A stretch of DNA of 64,000 nt from Legionella saoudiensis (GCF_001465875.1 NZ_LN901324.1:806001-870000), one strand, 5' to 3'; numbered from the stretch's first letter, positions 50,052 to 58,769 are shown. Program-made: numbers and translations. The notes: a model not told the origin generated them from the sequence alone.

Positions 50052-51404
50052 CTATCGCTTAGCAAATTGTTTAAGGATATGCTTCGGTAGTAAAAGCCAG
50101 TAACGGCCCTTATTCTTCATATGCTCACCCCAAAATGCGGCCATTTTTCCTGAGCCCCAATAAATATCACCTCGCATAAAGCCACGGATTGCTCCGCCCG
50201 TGTCTTGAGCGATCATCAAACGTTGGAGACGCTTTTCTTCATCCTGATCCTTTTCTGGACGTGTTGTGCTCAGCCAAAGTGGTGCACCTAAAGGAATCCA
50301 TTTTTTATCAACAGCTAACGAATAACCTGGCGTAAGAGCCATTCCTTGGGCCCCTAGAGCCATCGGTTTCTTTAATGACTCGAAAAACACAAAAGACTTG
50401 TTTTGATGCATAATCTCTTTTGCTTTTTGCGGATGCGCTTCTAAATAACGAATGATCGCTTCTTTAGATGCATTATCTCTTGTCATAATCCCTTTATTTA
50501 TAAGGATCTTAGCCACTGAAGTATAAGGAGCACCATTTTCTCCAGCATAACCAAGATAAATACTCTTACCATCGGGTAATAAAATAACCCCAGAACCTTC
50601 AATTTCTAAAAATAACCGTTCAATAGGACTATGGATCCAAGCAATAACCGGAGCCTTTTTCTTAAGTGCTCCATTATCAATTTGTGCACGCGTCTTATTA
50701 CGCCCTCCACGTTTAGGTAAACCATAAATCGGCGTACTGTATTTAGAAGTTTTCTTTAAGCCACCCTTAATTTGGGGCATGTAATAACCCGTAAATAAAC
50801 CCTTAACCGGCTTTTTTTGTTCAAATTTAATCGGATGGAACCATTTTTCAAAAAATGTGCGGGCAATATCTTCTGAAACTGTTTCAATCGCCACTGCCGC
50901 CTTACATGCAGGATGCCAATCCCCAGCTTTTAGCTTAATATGCTGAGAACCAATAGGATGTGACGGTTCTTTTTTTAAAAAGGTTTTACAAGATAATTGA
51001 AATGCTAATAAGGACTTTTTAACATCCGCAGTATCCCATCCAGGTAGCTCTTCAAAAGATACCGAGGATAAAGCTAGATTACTGCTAATCTTACGCTTTA
51101 CTTTTATAGGCTTTTCCGGAGGTTTTTTTGGGGCTTCAACCTCACTTTTTTTAGCGAGTTCTTTAGCCTTAGCTAATTGAGCAGCTACTTGCTTAGAAAC
51201 CATCCCAGACGCTGCATCTGCAATTAGTTTTACTGTTTTTGCAGAAGGCTTCGGTGTCTTCTTGCTCTTTGATAGCTTACTTACAGGGCTAACTTTTGCA
51301 ATAGATTCTTGTTTGGGCTCATGAGGTTTTTTGTAATGCAGCAATCCCCAAGTGCACGAAACAAGGCCAATAATAATGGTTGTACAAATTAATTTCTTAT
51401 TCAT
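50052..51404 (-). CDS. mltA: Membrane-bound lytic murein transglycosylase A
   Basis: 450 aa from the ATG at 51404; a TTG extension to 51485 runs through the promoter and is rejected. The N-terminus is a lipoprotein-type signal (IIIGLVSC). A basic Lys/Pro-rich linker (about 25-130) then leads to the MltA domain, FTGYYMPQIKGG and FLEIEGSGVILLPDGKSI. The C-terminal 3D domain contains AQDTGGAIRGFMRGDIYWGSG, whose aspartates include the catalytic one, and ends GRYWLLLP. It cleaves the glycan strand of peptidoglycan with 1,6-anhydro-muramic product, from the inner face of the outer membrane. The long linker is unusual compared with the compact E. coli enzyme. A sigma-70 promoter lies 11 bases upstream. 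Confidence 0.93.
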   Translation of the reverse strand: MNKKLICTTIIIGLVSCTWGLLHYKKPHEPKQESIAKVSPVSKLSKSKKTPKPSAKTVKLIADAASGMVSKQVAAQLAKAKELAKKSEVEAPKKPPEKPIKVKRKISSNLALSSVSFEELPGWDTADVKKSLLAFQLSCKTFLKKEPSHPIGSQHIKLKAGDWHPACKAAVAIETVSEDIARTFFEKWFHPIKFEQKKPVKGLFTGYYMPQIKGGLKKTSKYSTPIYGLPKRGGRNKTRAQIDNGALKKKAPVIAWIHSPIERLFLEIEGSGVILLPDGKSIYLGYAGENGAPYTSVAKILINKGIMTRDNASKEAIIRYLEAHPQKAKEIMHQNKSFVFFESLKKPMALGAQGMALTPGYSLAVDKKWIPLGAPLWLSTTRPEKDQDEEKRLQRLMIAQDTGGAIRGFMRGDIYWGSGKMAAFWGEHMKNKGRYWLLLPKHILKQFAKR

Positions 51405-51414
51405 AGCGGGAACA

Positions 51415-51442
51415 ATTTTACACAGTATGAAATTAAAATCAA
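51415..51442 (-). promoter_or_regulatory. Promoter of mltA
   Basis: On the minus strand, TTGATT (51442-51437), a 16-base spacer, then TAAAAT (51420-51415). It is very close to the ATG at 51404, so the message would have an extremely short leader; no Shine-Dalgarno is seen, in keeping with near-leaderless initiation. The rest of 51405-51788 holds only the leader of the lipoprotein gene. Confidence 0.5.
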
Positions 51443-51788
51443 CATTAAGGCGATTTAAACTAAACCAATCGCGCTTATTATGCAAGACCTTTTCTTTCGA
51501 TTAGAGCATATTTTAATCCCTGTAACTCACCAATTATCGTCCATAAAATAATCTATTTGCCTTTATTTAATGTTTATTTAGCTGGTTGAGTCGAGCAATG
51601 GTTTCTGTCTTAGTAGCCCTAGTGCTTCTAGGATTCCTTCATAAATAAATAGCCTTTAACTATGGGAGGATTGCGGGTTAAAAACCCAAAAAAACCAAAA
51701 GCTTTATCTTAAAAACGCAAATGATTAAAATTTGTACTATATTTTTAAAGTGTAAGCATTAAAAGAATTACACTCATGGAGGAAAATA

Positions 51789-52154
51789 ATGAAAAAACTA
51801 ATCATAACATCATCAGCTTTACTTGCGGTTTTGAGTTTGTCCGGTTGTAATACAATGAATACTGCCGGCGAAACTGTGGGAAATGGCGTACGTTATACAA
51901 CCAATACCGTAGGTAACGGCGTACGATACGGCGTTAACACCGTAGGTAATGGGGTAAAATATGGTGTTAATACTGTAGGCCAAGGTGTCGGATTTGTAGC
52001 ACATACCGGTGCTGCTGTAGGTCAAGGGGTAGGTAATGTGGTTGGTACTGGTGTTGGATTTGTAACCGGAAGACCTACCTATCAGAACAAAGTTGTTTAT
52101 CACAATGGCCACCGATACGTAGTACGAAATGGCAGATATGTTCTAATCAGATAA
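51789..52154 (+). CDS. Lipoprotein with 11-residue repeats
   Basis: 121 aa with a lipobox, LSLSGC (Cys20), so it is acylated and held in the envelope. The mature part is built from an 11-residue repeat, NTVGNGVRYGV, in four recognisable copies (about 27-70), followed by two Gly/Val-rich variants and a basic Tyr-rich end (HNGHRYVVRNGRYVLIR). The period resembles glycine-zipper-like amphipathic repeats. GGAGG lies seven bases before the ATG. The function is unknown; the gene is alone and convergent with zur. Confidence 0.85.
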   Translation: MKKLIITSSALLAVLSLSGCNTMNTAGETVGNGVRYTTNTVGNGVRYGVNTVGNGVKYGVNTVGQGVGFVAHTGAAVGQGVGNVVGTGVGFVTGRPTYQNKVVYHNGHRYVVRNGRYVLIR

Positions 52155-52167
52155 TTCTTACCTTAAG

Positions 52168-52201
52168 AGCCCTTCTTCATCAGATTTATTTAAGAAGGGC
52201 T
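52168..52201. terminator. Shared hairpin between the lipoprotein gene and zur
   Basis: AGCCCTTCTT (52168-52177) pairs with AAGAAGGGCT (52192-52201) across a 14-base loop. The right arm includes part of the zur stop codon. No T-tract is present on either side. Confidence 0.5.
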
Positions 52202-52646
52202 AACTATTCAGATCAGCAAGGCCACACCCCTTACATAATCCTTTAATTTCAATAGTAATATTACTGATAGAAAATTCAATTTGATTCGCAGCACTGTACG
52301 CAGGATTAATATCAGTAGCGCAATCAAGTTCTTGCACAAAATCGCAATGGTTACAAATAAGAAATTGAGTCTGCCCTACATGATGCTCATGCAAACAAAC
52401 GACATAAGATTTAAGACTATCAATACAATGAATAAATCCCTCTTCATGCCAAAATTGAATAGCTCTATATACCGTTTGCGGCTTCGGGTTTTTTACTTCC
52501 TGAGAAAGCTTTTCTAGGATTTCATAAGCACCTAAAGGCTTATTTTCAGTCACTAATATTTTAAGCACTCGCTCTCGTGGCTCAGTATATCGATAGCCAT
52601 TATTAACACAATGCTTATAAGCTTTATCCAGCAAACTATAGTTCAT
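52200..52646 (-). CDS. zur: Fur-family regulator, Zur type
   Basis: 148 aa from the ATG at 52646 (an upstream TTG is less likely). The winged-helix DNA-binding domain (about 15-85) has GYRYTEPRERVLKIL and PKPQTVYRAIQFWHEEGFI, the Fur-family recognition helix. The C-terminal part has the regulatory metal ligands LHEHHVG and two structural-zinc CxxC pairs (CNHC and CKGC). GAYEIL and the HCIDS segment resemble Zur more than Fur. It should repress zinc-uptake genes when zinc is plentiful. No target operon or clear Zur box lies in this window. Confidence 0.88.
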   Translation of the reverse strand: MNYSLLDKAYKHCVNNGYRYTEPRERVLKILVTENKPLGAYEILEKLSQEVKNPKPQTVYRAIQFWHEEGFIHCIDSLKSYVVCLHEHHVGQTQFLICNHCDFVQELDCATDINPAYSAANQIEFSISNITIEIKGLCKGCGLADLNS

Positions 52647-52760
52647 CAATTTGTCTCAGCCACTAATCCTAAGTTAATCATACCATGCTCATTTTTAATA
52701 AAAAAATCCTACGGGTAAGCATGATGTCACCCTAGATTATTACATATTTGACAAAATAAT

Positions 52761-52778
52761 AAACAAAAATTTTTGTTT
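52761..52778. other. Perfect AT-rich palindrome upstream of zur
   Basis: AAACAAAAATTTTTGTTT is an 18-base perfect palindrome about 115 bases before zur and 144 before the next gene. It could be an operator or simply an A/T-rich accident; no known binding-site consensus fits. Confidence 0.3.
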
Positions 52779-52921
52779 TTAGGCTTATTTTAGTTGGTTA
52801 GAGGTAAACCACTATCGAACCATTATTGACCAAAATACGTAGTTATTATTCTATACTAGGATAAGGAAGCTGAAAATACTTAAAACCAGGGGACTCAACA
52901 TCTACGTAAGAAGATTTTTCT

Positions 52922-54484
52922 ATGTTTATTGATGAATTGGCCAGTACGTACATGGCTCTTGAAAAAATTAAGCCTTTGCTTAATAAAGTTTCACAAAAGC
53001 AAAAGAGTGCCCTGCAGCAAATGAACCAAAATGTGGTGATTACTGATTTAGTCGTAAGAACCCCTTTTGCCCCCTACGGAGAGGCGAATTCCTCAGCTAA
53101 TGAACCTGAAGAGCCTCCCATAAAACGTCTTCAAACTTATATTGCGACTTTATTTTCCCTTGCTAATGAGCATCATGGTGCAATAAATTGTGATGGAGAG
53201 GCCGGCAGTTATCAGATAAAACCAGATAAAAAAAATAACGTCACTCGTCTTTCTACCCATGAATTTTCTTTTTATACGGAACAGGCATTAACGCTTAGCG
53301 AATTTCAATTAATTTTAAGTAATATAGAAAAAATGGCCCGGAAGTTAACCCCTAACGTTCATATCTTATTAAGTTCCTTTGCAGTAAATAGCCCAGACGG
53401 TACCTTATTAAATATGTCGGTTTTTATCGAGGGAGGCAATCCTCCTGAACTTCATGTTTTTTCTAAAAATACGGCCTCTAAAAATGACATTAATTATATG
53501 GGAATCAGTTCCTTATTTTCACAGCAACAAGAGGAGCAAGTAAGTTTTCATGCAGATAAAATTAGCGGAAAAAATGGCTTCATTGTTTCGACAGGTAGTG
53601 TTTTTGAGGTAAAAACCTATGGAGGAGCTCGCTACACTCAAGCTATTGATATCTGTCTGGACCATGGGTTACAGCATAGTAAGGAACTGCTTATTCGCCG
53701 GATAATGGAAAATGCAGATGAAGTTTTACCCAGCCAAATAGAGCATTGTGTCTCATCGAATAGCATTGAACTCTATAATGACAGCATAATTTCCGATTAT
53801 TGTGTACATATTGATCCCTCCATATCAATGCAAAGTTATGGTGCACAATTCGGCACAACAGTACTTAGCAGCAAAATGATGAAATGCATCCTACCTAAGG
53901 AATACCCGCAAATGAAGATCTTTGAAAAAAAATGGGGTTATCAAGTTGAAAATCCTCCTTTTGGTTCAGACTGTTATATTGAGGTGCTCAAAGAGCGCTC
54001 TGCAGCTAAATATGTTCCCGAATTACAGGCGGCCATTGAGCAACATAACCAAGAAGTACAAGCCAAACAATTAGCCACTTTAAAACAAGAATATTTAGGA
54101 TCTAAAGCAAAAGTCGTTCAGCACATTGAGCAAAGCAATTATTTTATGCAGCAAATAGAGGAGCTAGAAAAGAGTATGCTTAAACGCTGTAAGCCAAATC
54201 TTTTGCAAGAACTGTTAAAAACGGAGGAATACAAATACAAACTAGAGGCAAAAGACATAGTATCTAGCTGCATCAAGCTGATGAAAGATGCAATCCATGA
54301 TAAAGGTAACCTCAGCGTGTTCTTAGTACGGGCATGGAAAAAAGACTTTACCGGCCAAATAGATGCACTTACTCCTTTCAGTATTCAATCCTCATTGAAA
54401 AAGGCATTAAAAAAAGAGCTAGATGATGCAATTGATAAATTATCCAAAGATCTTGGCTGCAATTTTGAACCACCTCGCCCATGA
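52922..54484 (+). CDS. Nitrilase-like protein (possible), effector candidate
   Basis: 520 aa without signal peptide. Residues 140-250 resemble the carbon-nitrogen hydrolase (nitrilase) pattern: HILLSSFAVNSPDG then NMSVFIEGG, then LHVFSKNTAS with Lys182, and YTQAIDICLDHGL with Cys245 at the place of the nucleophile; Glu120 (FYTEQAL) could complete the Glu-Lys-Cys triad. The match is by pattern and uncertain. The C-terminal 170 residues form a helical, partly coiled-coil domain (LKQEYLGSKAKVVQHIEQS) absent from simple nitrilases. If right, it would hydrolyse an amide or nitrile. The upstream region has TTGACC and TATACT with poor spacing. Position and architecture suggest an effector. Confidence 0.75.
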   Translation: MFIDELASTYMALEKIKPLLNKVSQKQKSALQQMNQNVVITDLVVRTPFAPYGEANSSANEPEEPPIKRLQTYIATLFSLANEHHGAINCDGEAGSYQIKPDKKNNVTRLSTHEFSFYTEQALTLSEFQLILSNIEKMARKLTPNVHILLSSFAVNSPDGTLLNMSVFIEGGNPPELHVFSKNTASKNDINYMGISSLFSQQQEEQVSFHADKISGKNGFIVSTGSVFEVKTYGGARYTQAIDICLDHGLQHSKELLIRRIMENADEVLPSQIEHCVSSNSIELYNDSIISDYCVHIDPSISMQSYGAQFGTTVLSSKMMKCILPKEYPQMKIFEKKWGYQVENPPFGSDCYIEVLKERSAAKYVPELQAAIEQHNQEVQAKQLATLKQEYLGSKAKVVQHIEQSNYFMQQIEELEKSMLKRCKPNLLQELLKTEEYKYKLEAKDIVSSCIKLMKDAIHDKGNLSVFLVRAWKKDFTGQIDALTPFSIQSSLKKALKKELDDAIDKLSKDLGCNFEPPRP

Positions 54485-54488
54485 ACTA

Positions 54489-54497
54489 TGATATAAT
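54489..54497 (+). promoter_or_regulatory. Extended -10 promoter
   Basis: TG, one base, then TATAAT (54492-54497): an exact extended -10 element, which can function without a -35. It lies 26 bases before the start of the MltA-like gene, inside the short gap after the nitrilase-like gene. Confidence 0.6.
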
Positions 54498-54523
54498 CTT
54501 GTTTTTCCTTACTTACACCAGCA

Positions 54524-55594
54524 ATGAACTTTAAATCCTTCTTTTTGGGGATACTCGTCTGTAGCCAAAGTTTTGCCACAGCAAAATTTATTCCCGCAGC
54601 CCCACTTCCGGCCCCTGGTTATGCACTAAATGGCGCGGCCTTATGTGCAACGGCTAAAGAAACTCTTGCCTATTTAAATAAAGGACAACACTATGATCCT
54701 CAAGTAATTCATGAGGGCAAGGTCTTTAAGATACCTCTTTATCGAGTCAAACAAACTTTAAGTTTTATTTGTCAAAACCAAACTAAATTAAATGATCCAG
54801 CTTTTGTGAAGCAGCATTTTGATTTTGTTCGTTGGTATCCAGATCAAGCACAAGCTAACCCTCTTAAAAATCAAAAAGTCCTGCTTGCTCATTTGCCTCA
54901 AGATAAAATTTTAATGACCAAATACTACGTTCATCGCGCCCAAGCGGTGTCTAAGCCTAATCCAGCATATCCTGTTGCCTTATATGCACTTCCGCAAGAT
55001 GAAGCGTCTTTATCACTTGAGGAGGCCGACGCCAAACCTGGATTAACACGTTTTCATTATGGAAAACAGGCCATTATAAAAGGGGCTTTAACGAATAAAA
55101 ATGTTCCAGTATTAGCTTATTTAAAACGTGCTGATTTGGAAGCAGCTTTACTGCAAGGTACTGTCGTGGTCGAATTTGTGGACCAAGGGCATAAAACCAA
55201 AGTGTTTAATGTACATCGTTGCAATAATATTGCCTATGATAAAGCAAAATCTCCTTACCAACAGGAGCGCTATTGGTACTTCAAACAAGTTAATGGCATT
55301 AAAGGCTATGGTAAAGACGCGGATCATAAAATTACCGTAAATAGCGAAGTAACCTTTGCGGCTGATCTTGAGCAGTTTGGTCTGGGTAAATTACTTATGG
55401 TGCAATATCAAGACCCATCAGGAAAGCAAATCACTCGAGCTGGTATCTTCGCTGATACAGGGGGGGCGTTTAAAAATAACCAATATCAAGTTGATTTTTT
55501 GACAGGGACATATGCAGGTAATGAAGCATTCTATAAGGCTAACCGCCATTTACCTGATTATGTAAGGGCTTATTTTATGGTGTTAAAAAACTAA
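54524..55594 (+). CDS. Secreted divergent MltA/3D-domain protein
   Basis: 356 aa with an N-terminal signal (FFLGILVCSQSFATA). The C-terminal third shows a divergent MltA 3D domain: ITRAGIFADTGGAFKNN, where the Asp-Thr-Gly-Gly element corresponds to the DTGGAI of the MltA encoded at 50052, followed by QVDFLTGTYAG. An earlier part, MTKYYVHRAQAV, takes the place of the MltA FTGYY segment. It is therefore probably a periplasmic or secreted peptidoglycan-acting enzyme or an inactive relative. It is followed after one base by a peptidoglycan amidase gene, so the two are certainly cotranscribed and likely cooperate on the glycan and peptide parts of murein. Confidence 0.82.
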   Translation: MNFKSFFLGILVCSQSFATAKFIPAAPLPAPGYALNGAALCATAKETLAYLNKGQHYDPQVIHEGKVFKIPLYRVKQTLSFICQNQTKLNDPAFVKQHFDFVRWYPDQAQANPLKNQKVLLAHLPQDKILMTKYYVHRAQAVSKPNPAYPVALYALPQDEASLSLEEADAKPGLTRFHYGKQAIIKGALTNKNVPVLAYLKRADLEAALLQGTVVVEFVDQGHKTKVFNVHRCNNIAYDKAKSPYQQERYWYFKQVNGIKGYGKDADHKITVNSEVTFAADLEQFGLGKLLMVQYQDPSGKQITRAGIFADTGGAFKNNQYQVDFLTGTYAGNEAFYKANRHLPDYVRAYFMVLKN

Positions 55595-55595
55595 T

Positions 55596-56285
55596 ATGAA
55601 AAATTCTCTATTTTGTTTATATTTTATCAGTGCATTTGCACATGCTTTCTCTTGCGATAAGCCGCAAGTAATCCATCAAGCCCCTATTCAATTCGATAAA
55701 GAACGTATTGCATTAACTCAACAATACCAAGAAGCTCATTACGGAATTCATTCGAAATCAATTAAGATTGAGCCCAAAATGATTGTGTTGCATTGGACCT
55801 GCATCTCTAGTTTGAAAGCCACTTTTCGCGTATTTAACTCCCCTACCTTTCCGCAAAATTCTCCGCGTACTAAGGACTTACCGGGAATGCTAAATGTATC
55901 TAGCCATTTTGTCGTGGATCGCGATGGCAGCATTTATCAATTGATGCCTGATAATTGGATGGCTCGTCATGTAATTGGCCTTAATCACAATGCTATTGGC
56001 ATTGAGAATATAGGTGGAATTGACGGTAAAGATGATCTGACTGACGCCCAGGTTAAAGCTAATGCCTTTTTAGTCTGTCATTTAAAGAAAAAGTACCCGC
56101 AAATAGAATATGTTATTGGACATAATGATTATTTAGGATTTAAAAATACCCCACTTTGGCTGGAATTGGATCCAAATTATCAAACGGATAAAGAAGATCC
56201 TGGCCCTACTTTCCTGAATAAGGTTAGAGCACTAGTGAGAACATTTAAGACCCCAACTTATTGGCGTACTTATGTTAAGAGCTAA
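55596..56285 (+). CDS. Secreted N-acetylmuramoyl-L-alanine amidase (Amidase_2)
   Basis: 229 aa with a short signal peptide (FCLYFISAFAHAFS). The AmpD/AmiD-type zinc amidase fold is clear: MIVLHWT with zinc ligand His66, SSHFVVDRDGSIYQL, NHNAIGIENIGG with catalytic Glu137, VIGHNDY with His176, and KEDPGPTF with Asp201 as the last ligand. It cuts the bond between muramic acid and the stem peptide. Being exported and paired with an MltA-type gene, it probably acts in the periplasm on murein fragments or the wall, not in cytosolic recycling like AmpD. There is no separate ribosome site beyond the coupling with the upstream gene. Confidence 0.92.
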   Translation: MKNSLFCLYFISAFAHAFSCDKPQVIHQAPIQFDKERIALTQQYQEAHYGIHSKSIKIEPKMIVLHWTCISSLKATFRVFNSPTFPQNSPRTKDLPGMLNVSSHFVVDRDGSIYQLMPDNWMARHVIGLNHNAIGIENIGGIDGKDDLTDAQVKANAFLVCHLKKKYPQIEYVIGHNDYLGFKNTPLWLELDPNYQTDKEDPGPTFLNKVRALVRTFKTPTYWRTYVKS

Positions 56286-56325
56286 TGCTTATAAGGTAAC
56301 CCATCCAATGGCATGAAAACAAAGG

Positions 56326-56919
56326 CTACCTAAACCCTCTAACACCAGCCAATCCCTCTCCACCTGGTACTCCCACGGTGAGCAATCCGCCTGTTGTGGA
56401 ATCAAAAACAGGAGCAGATGCAGCCCCAATGCCCCAAGAGGTTCCAGAAACAGCTTGAGTAGCTGCAGGAGTTCCTACTCCTGTAATCAGTAAAGCCAAA
56501 TTAGCCACAGCAACTGTAGGAGCAAAATAATGAACTGGCCCCGTTGCCGTGTTCGCGGGCACAGGTGTACTTATAGTTGAGTCATAAACTATGGTGCTCG
56601 TCGAACCGATAATTGTCCGCAATGGAGTTACTGCCACCGAACTTATTCCCGTACATTGGTAGGTGGAATGAGCTTTTTTGGCATCCCATTTTACAATAAG
56701 TGAGCCATTAAAATTTAACATTTGCTGTGTGGAACAAACACCAATATGGTCCGAAACCTGAACGAGTATACTTGTGGCTGTGGAACCCACATTTACCCCA
56801 TTGGACAAACCATTAATAATCATCACTTGTCCCGAAGTAACAGCGCAAAATGCGGTGCCAGAGAAAAATACATAAAAAACCATAACTAACTTAATAAAAT
56901 GACCCCATTGTTTATCCAT
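56326..56919 (-). CDS. Secreted protein, paralog of its upstream neighbour
   Basis: 197 aa from the ATG at 56919. A signal peptide (VMVFYVFFSGTAFCA) leads into a Thr/Ser/Val-rich beta domain. It shares with the next gene the elements SGQVMIINGL, SILVQVSD, a Cys-containing strand, IVKWD, HSTYQCTGISSVAVTPL, TIVYDST, VSGTSWGI and the C-terminal VPGGEGLAG. The two cysteines align and probably form a disulphide. Its start lies two bases after the neighbour's stop, with AGAGAGGA overlapping that stop, so translation is coupled. I do not recognise the family; the look is of a small extracellular or surface protein. Confidence 0.82.
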   Translation of the reverse strand: MDKQWGHFIKLVMVFYVFFSGTAFCAVTSGQVMIINGLSNGVNVGSTATSILVQVSDHIGVCSTQQMLNFNGSLIVKWDAKKAHSTYQCTGISSVAVTPLRTIIGSTSTIVYDSTISTPVPANTATGPVHYFAPTVAVANLALLITGVGTPAATQAVSGTSWGIGAASAPVFDSTTGGLLTVGVPGGEGLAGVRGFR

Positions 56920-56921
56920 AA

Positions 56922-57572
56922 TCAATCCTCTCTTTGTCCAGTCACATAAGGTAAAACACCATAGAGCCTTGCGGTTTGCTCCGCTTGAAATCCAGCCAAT
57001 CCCTTCCCACCAGGAACCCCTACGACCGCTAATGCGCCATTATTAACATTAAAAACAGGCGTTGATGCAGCATTAATTCCCCAAGTTGATCCAGAAACAG
57101 CCTGGTTAGAGCTTGGATAACCGGAGCCTGTAACCAAAAGAACTAAATTAGATACTGGAGTAGTTGGAGCCAGGTAAGTAGTTGCTCCACTTGCAGCAGG
57201 TGCAGGAATAGTCGTAGTCGTTGTTGAATCATAGACAATAGTATAAACAGAGCCAACCCGATTCTTTAATGGAGTTACCTTAACAGAGACAATACCCGTA
57301 CATTGAATTGCCGAATGCGTTTTTGTAGAATCCCACTTAACGATTGTCGTACCATTATAAGCCAAGGTTCGCGCGGTAGCACAAAAGCCCAGAGCATCCG
57401 AAACTTGAACAATAATACTTGAAGCAGTAGTTCCAGTCCCTGAACTCGTTTCATTAGCTAAACCATTAATAATGGTAACCTGTCCTGAGCTAATGGTGCT
57501 AAACGCAGGTTTAGAGGCAAAGAATGCCAATAAAATAGCTAATTTAACAGATTTTTGTATTTTTATATCCAT
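56922..57572 (-). CDS. Secreted protein, first of a tandem paralogous pair
   Basis: 216 aa from the ATG at 57572, chosen because AAGGA lies ten bases upstream; GTG at 57608 and ATG at 57596 are possible. The signal peptide is VKLAILLAFFASKPAFS. The mature domain matches its neighbour along the whole length (SGQVTIINGLANE, SIIVQVSDALGFCA, IQCTGIVSVKVTPL, YTIVYDST, VSGSTWGI, VPGGKGLAG) and has an extra C-terminal segment. The pair arose by tandem duplication. The shared PGGxGLAG tail is the best handle for a search. Function unknown. Confidence 0.82.
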   Translation of the reverse strand: MDIKIQKSVKLAILLAFFASKPAFSTISSGQVTIINGLANETSSGTGTTASSIIVQVSDALGFCATARTLAYNGTTIVKWDSTKTHSAIQCTGIVSVKVTPLKNRVGSVYTIVYDSTTTTTIPAPAASGATTYLAPTTPVSNLVLLVTGSGYPSSNQAVSGSTWGINAASTPVFNVNNGALAVVGVPGGKGLAGFQAEQTARLYGVLPYVTGQRED

Positions 57573-57707
57573 ATTGAAATTATCCTTAAATTCCATGCGA
57601 ATGAGCACAAATTAAAAGTCTAGCAGTAGAAGATAGCTGTTTACAAAAGGATAGATATCTATTTGACGTGGGCCTGGTTGCTTGCACTAGGTTACGTCAT
57701 AGAATAA

Positions 57708-58382
57708 TTAAAAATTAGCGATTTTACTTTCTTGATAAACCTCAGAAATACGACTCCCATCCCACATATAACGAAGATGGCAACCTTGTCTTGGTAAAGT
57801 TAATGCCGGAGGCCTAAAAATTGCCATACATAACCCCTCAGCGTTTCTAATGCTTGGATAAATTAATCCCCAATGTTTTTCATCATAGATCTTCTTTCCA
57901 AAAGCCTGGCTTTTATCGTAAAAAAAAGGGTCCGGATTTAATAACTCACGATATTCATGACTTCTTAAATCAATTAATGGCTTGGTAATTTTTGCTATAT
58001 ATTCACGCATGGTAATTGCACAGGGCTTTTCTTGTGATGCGCGATAAAATCGCTCTCGGTGAAATACCGTCTCTTTTATGGCGGTTTCTAATGAGCACGC
58101 AGCATAATAAATACCGTAACTTCCATCAGTAAATCGCGAGGGCTGGCCAATGTGGGTAAATGCAGCCATTAGTGGCGTTGAACCTGGCCCCCCTATCCAA
58201 TCTTCCTTTGGGATTAAATTAATTCGGCCTAATTCAGCCTGAATACGCTCGTTCGTTAATCCTTCAAGAAGAGCGATTTGTTCAAGTTCTTCCTCGGTGT
58301 CGGCCCAATCAAACAAAGATACAGGAGGAAATTTTGAAGGAATAAGTCGATGCACATTTTTTTCATAATTAATTGAGTGCAA
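57708..58382 (-). CDS. RES-domain toxin
   Basis: 224 aa. The RES domain has its name residues in order: Arg83 (PSRFTDGSYGIYYAA), Glu near 99-104 (CSLETAIKET) and Ser in LIYPSIRNAEG. RES toxins degrade cellular NAD+ (by hydrolysis or phosphorolysis) and are silenced by the partner antitoxin. The frame starts with TTG at 58382, the base after the antitoxin's stop codon; no ATG occurs until well into the domain, so the TTG is needed. A weak start directly coupled to the antitoxin stop would keep toxin made only together with antitoxin. Confidence 0.9.
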   Translation of the reverse strand: MHSINYEKNVHRLIPSKFPPVSLFDWADTEEELEQIALLEGLTNERIQAELGRINLIPKEDWIGGPGSTPLMAAFTHIGQPSRFTDGSYGIYYAACSLETAIKETVFHRERFYRASQEKPCAITMREYIAKITKPLIDLRSHEYRELLNPDPFFYDKSQAFGKKIYDEKHWGLIYPSIRNAEGLCMAIFRPPALTLPRQGCHLRYMWDGSRISEVYQESKIANF

Positions 58383-58757
58383 TTAATATCCCCGCCAAAA
58401 ATCCAAAAATTTCCGCACTTCCGCAAGACGAACGATTCCCCCCTCAAGCATGTACTCTTTGGGCGTTAAACCATGAAACGGTGGCAGGGTATTCTTACGA
58501 TTAATCCATGTTCTCGCTTGCTCGGCATCATCAAATAAGATACGCAAATCCTTATAAATTCCTAAAAGATATGAAACCCGCTCTTTCTGATCCCGGCTTA
58601 GCTTCGACCGATGAGAGGTATAGGTTGAGCGCGGCATATCTCCCATAAGGATACGCGCCTCCGACTCTTTCAGGTCAAAACGCTCAACCAGATTAAACAA
58701 AGACTTCCACACCACTTCATCAGGGATTGTATTGATGGGGCTTGTACTGGCATGCAT
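58383..58757 (-). CDS. Xre/ParS-family antitoxin of the RES system
   Basis: 124 aa from the ATG at 58757, preceded by AGGTG. A helix-turn-helix part (about 30-80; LKESEARILMGDMPRSTYT) is followed by the toxin-binding Xre/MbcA/ParS C-terminal domain: LRILFDDAEQARTWI, then TPKEYMLEGGIVRLAEVRKFL, typical of DUF2384. It binds and inhibits the RES toxin and represses the operon. An upstream inverted repeat overlapping the promoter supports autoregulation. The gene order antitoxin-toxin is the normal one. Confidence 0.9.
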   Translation of the reverse strand: MHASTSPINTIPDEVVWKSLFNLVERFDLKESEARILMGDMPRSTYTSHRSKLSRDQKERVSYLLGIYKDLRILFDDAEQARTWINRKNTLPPFHGLTPKEYMLEGGIVRLAEVRKFLDFWRGY

Positions 58758-58769
58758 ATCAATCACCTA

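Noticed and set aside
51405..51485. TTG extension of MltA
   Set aside because: It covers the mltA promoter and would put the lipoprotein signal in the interior.
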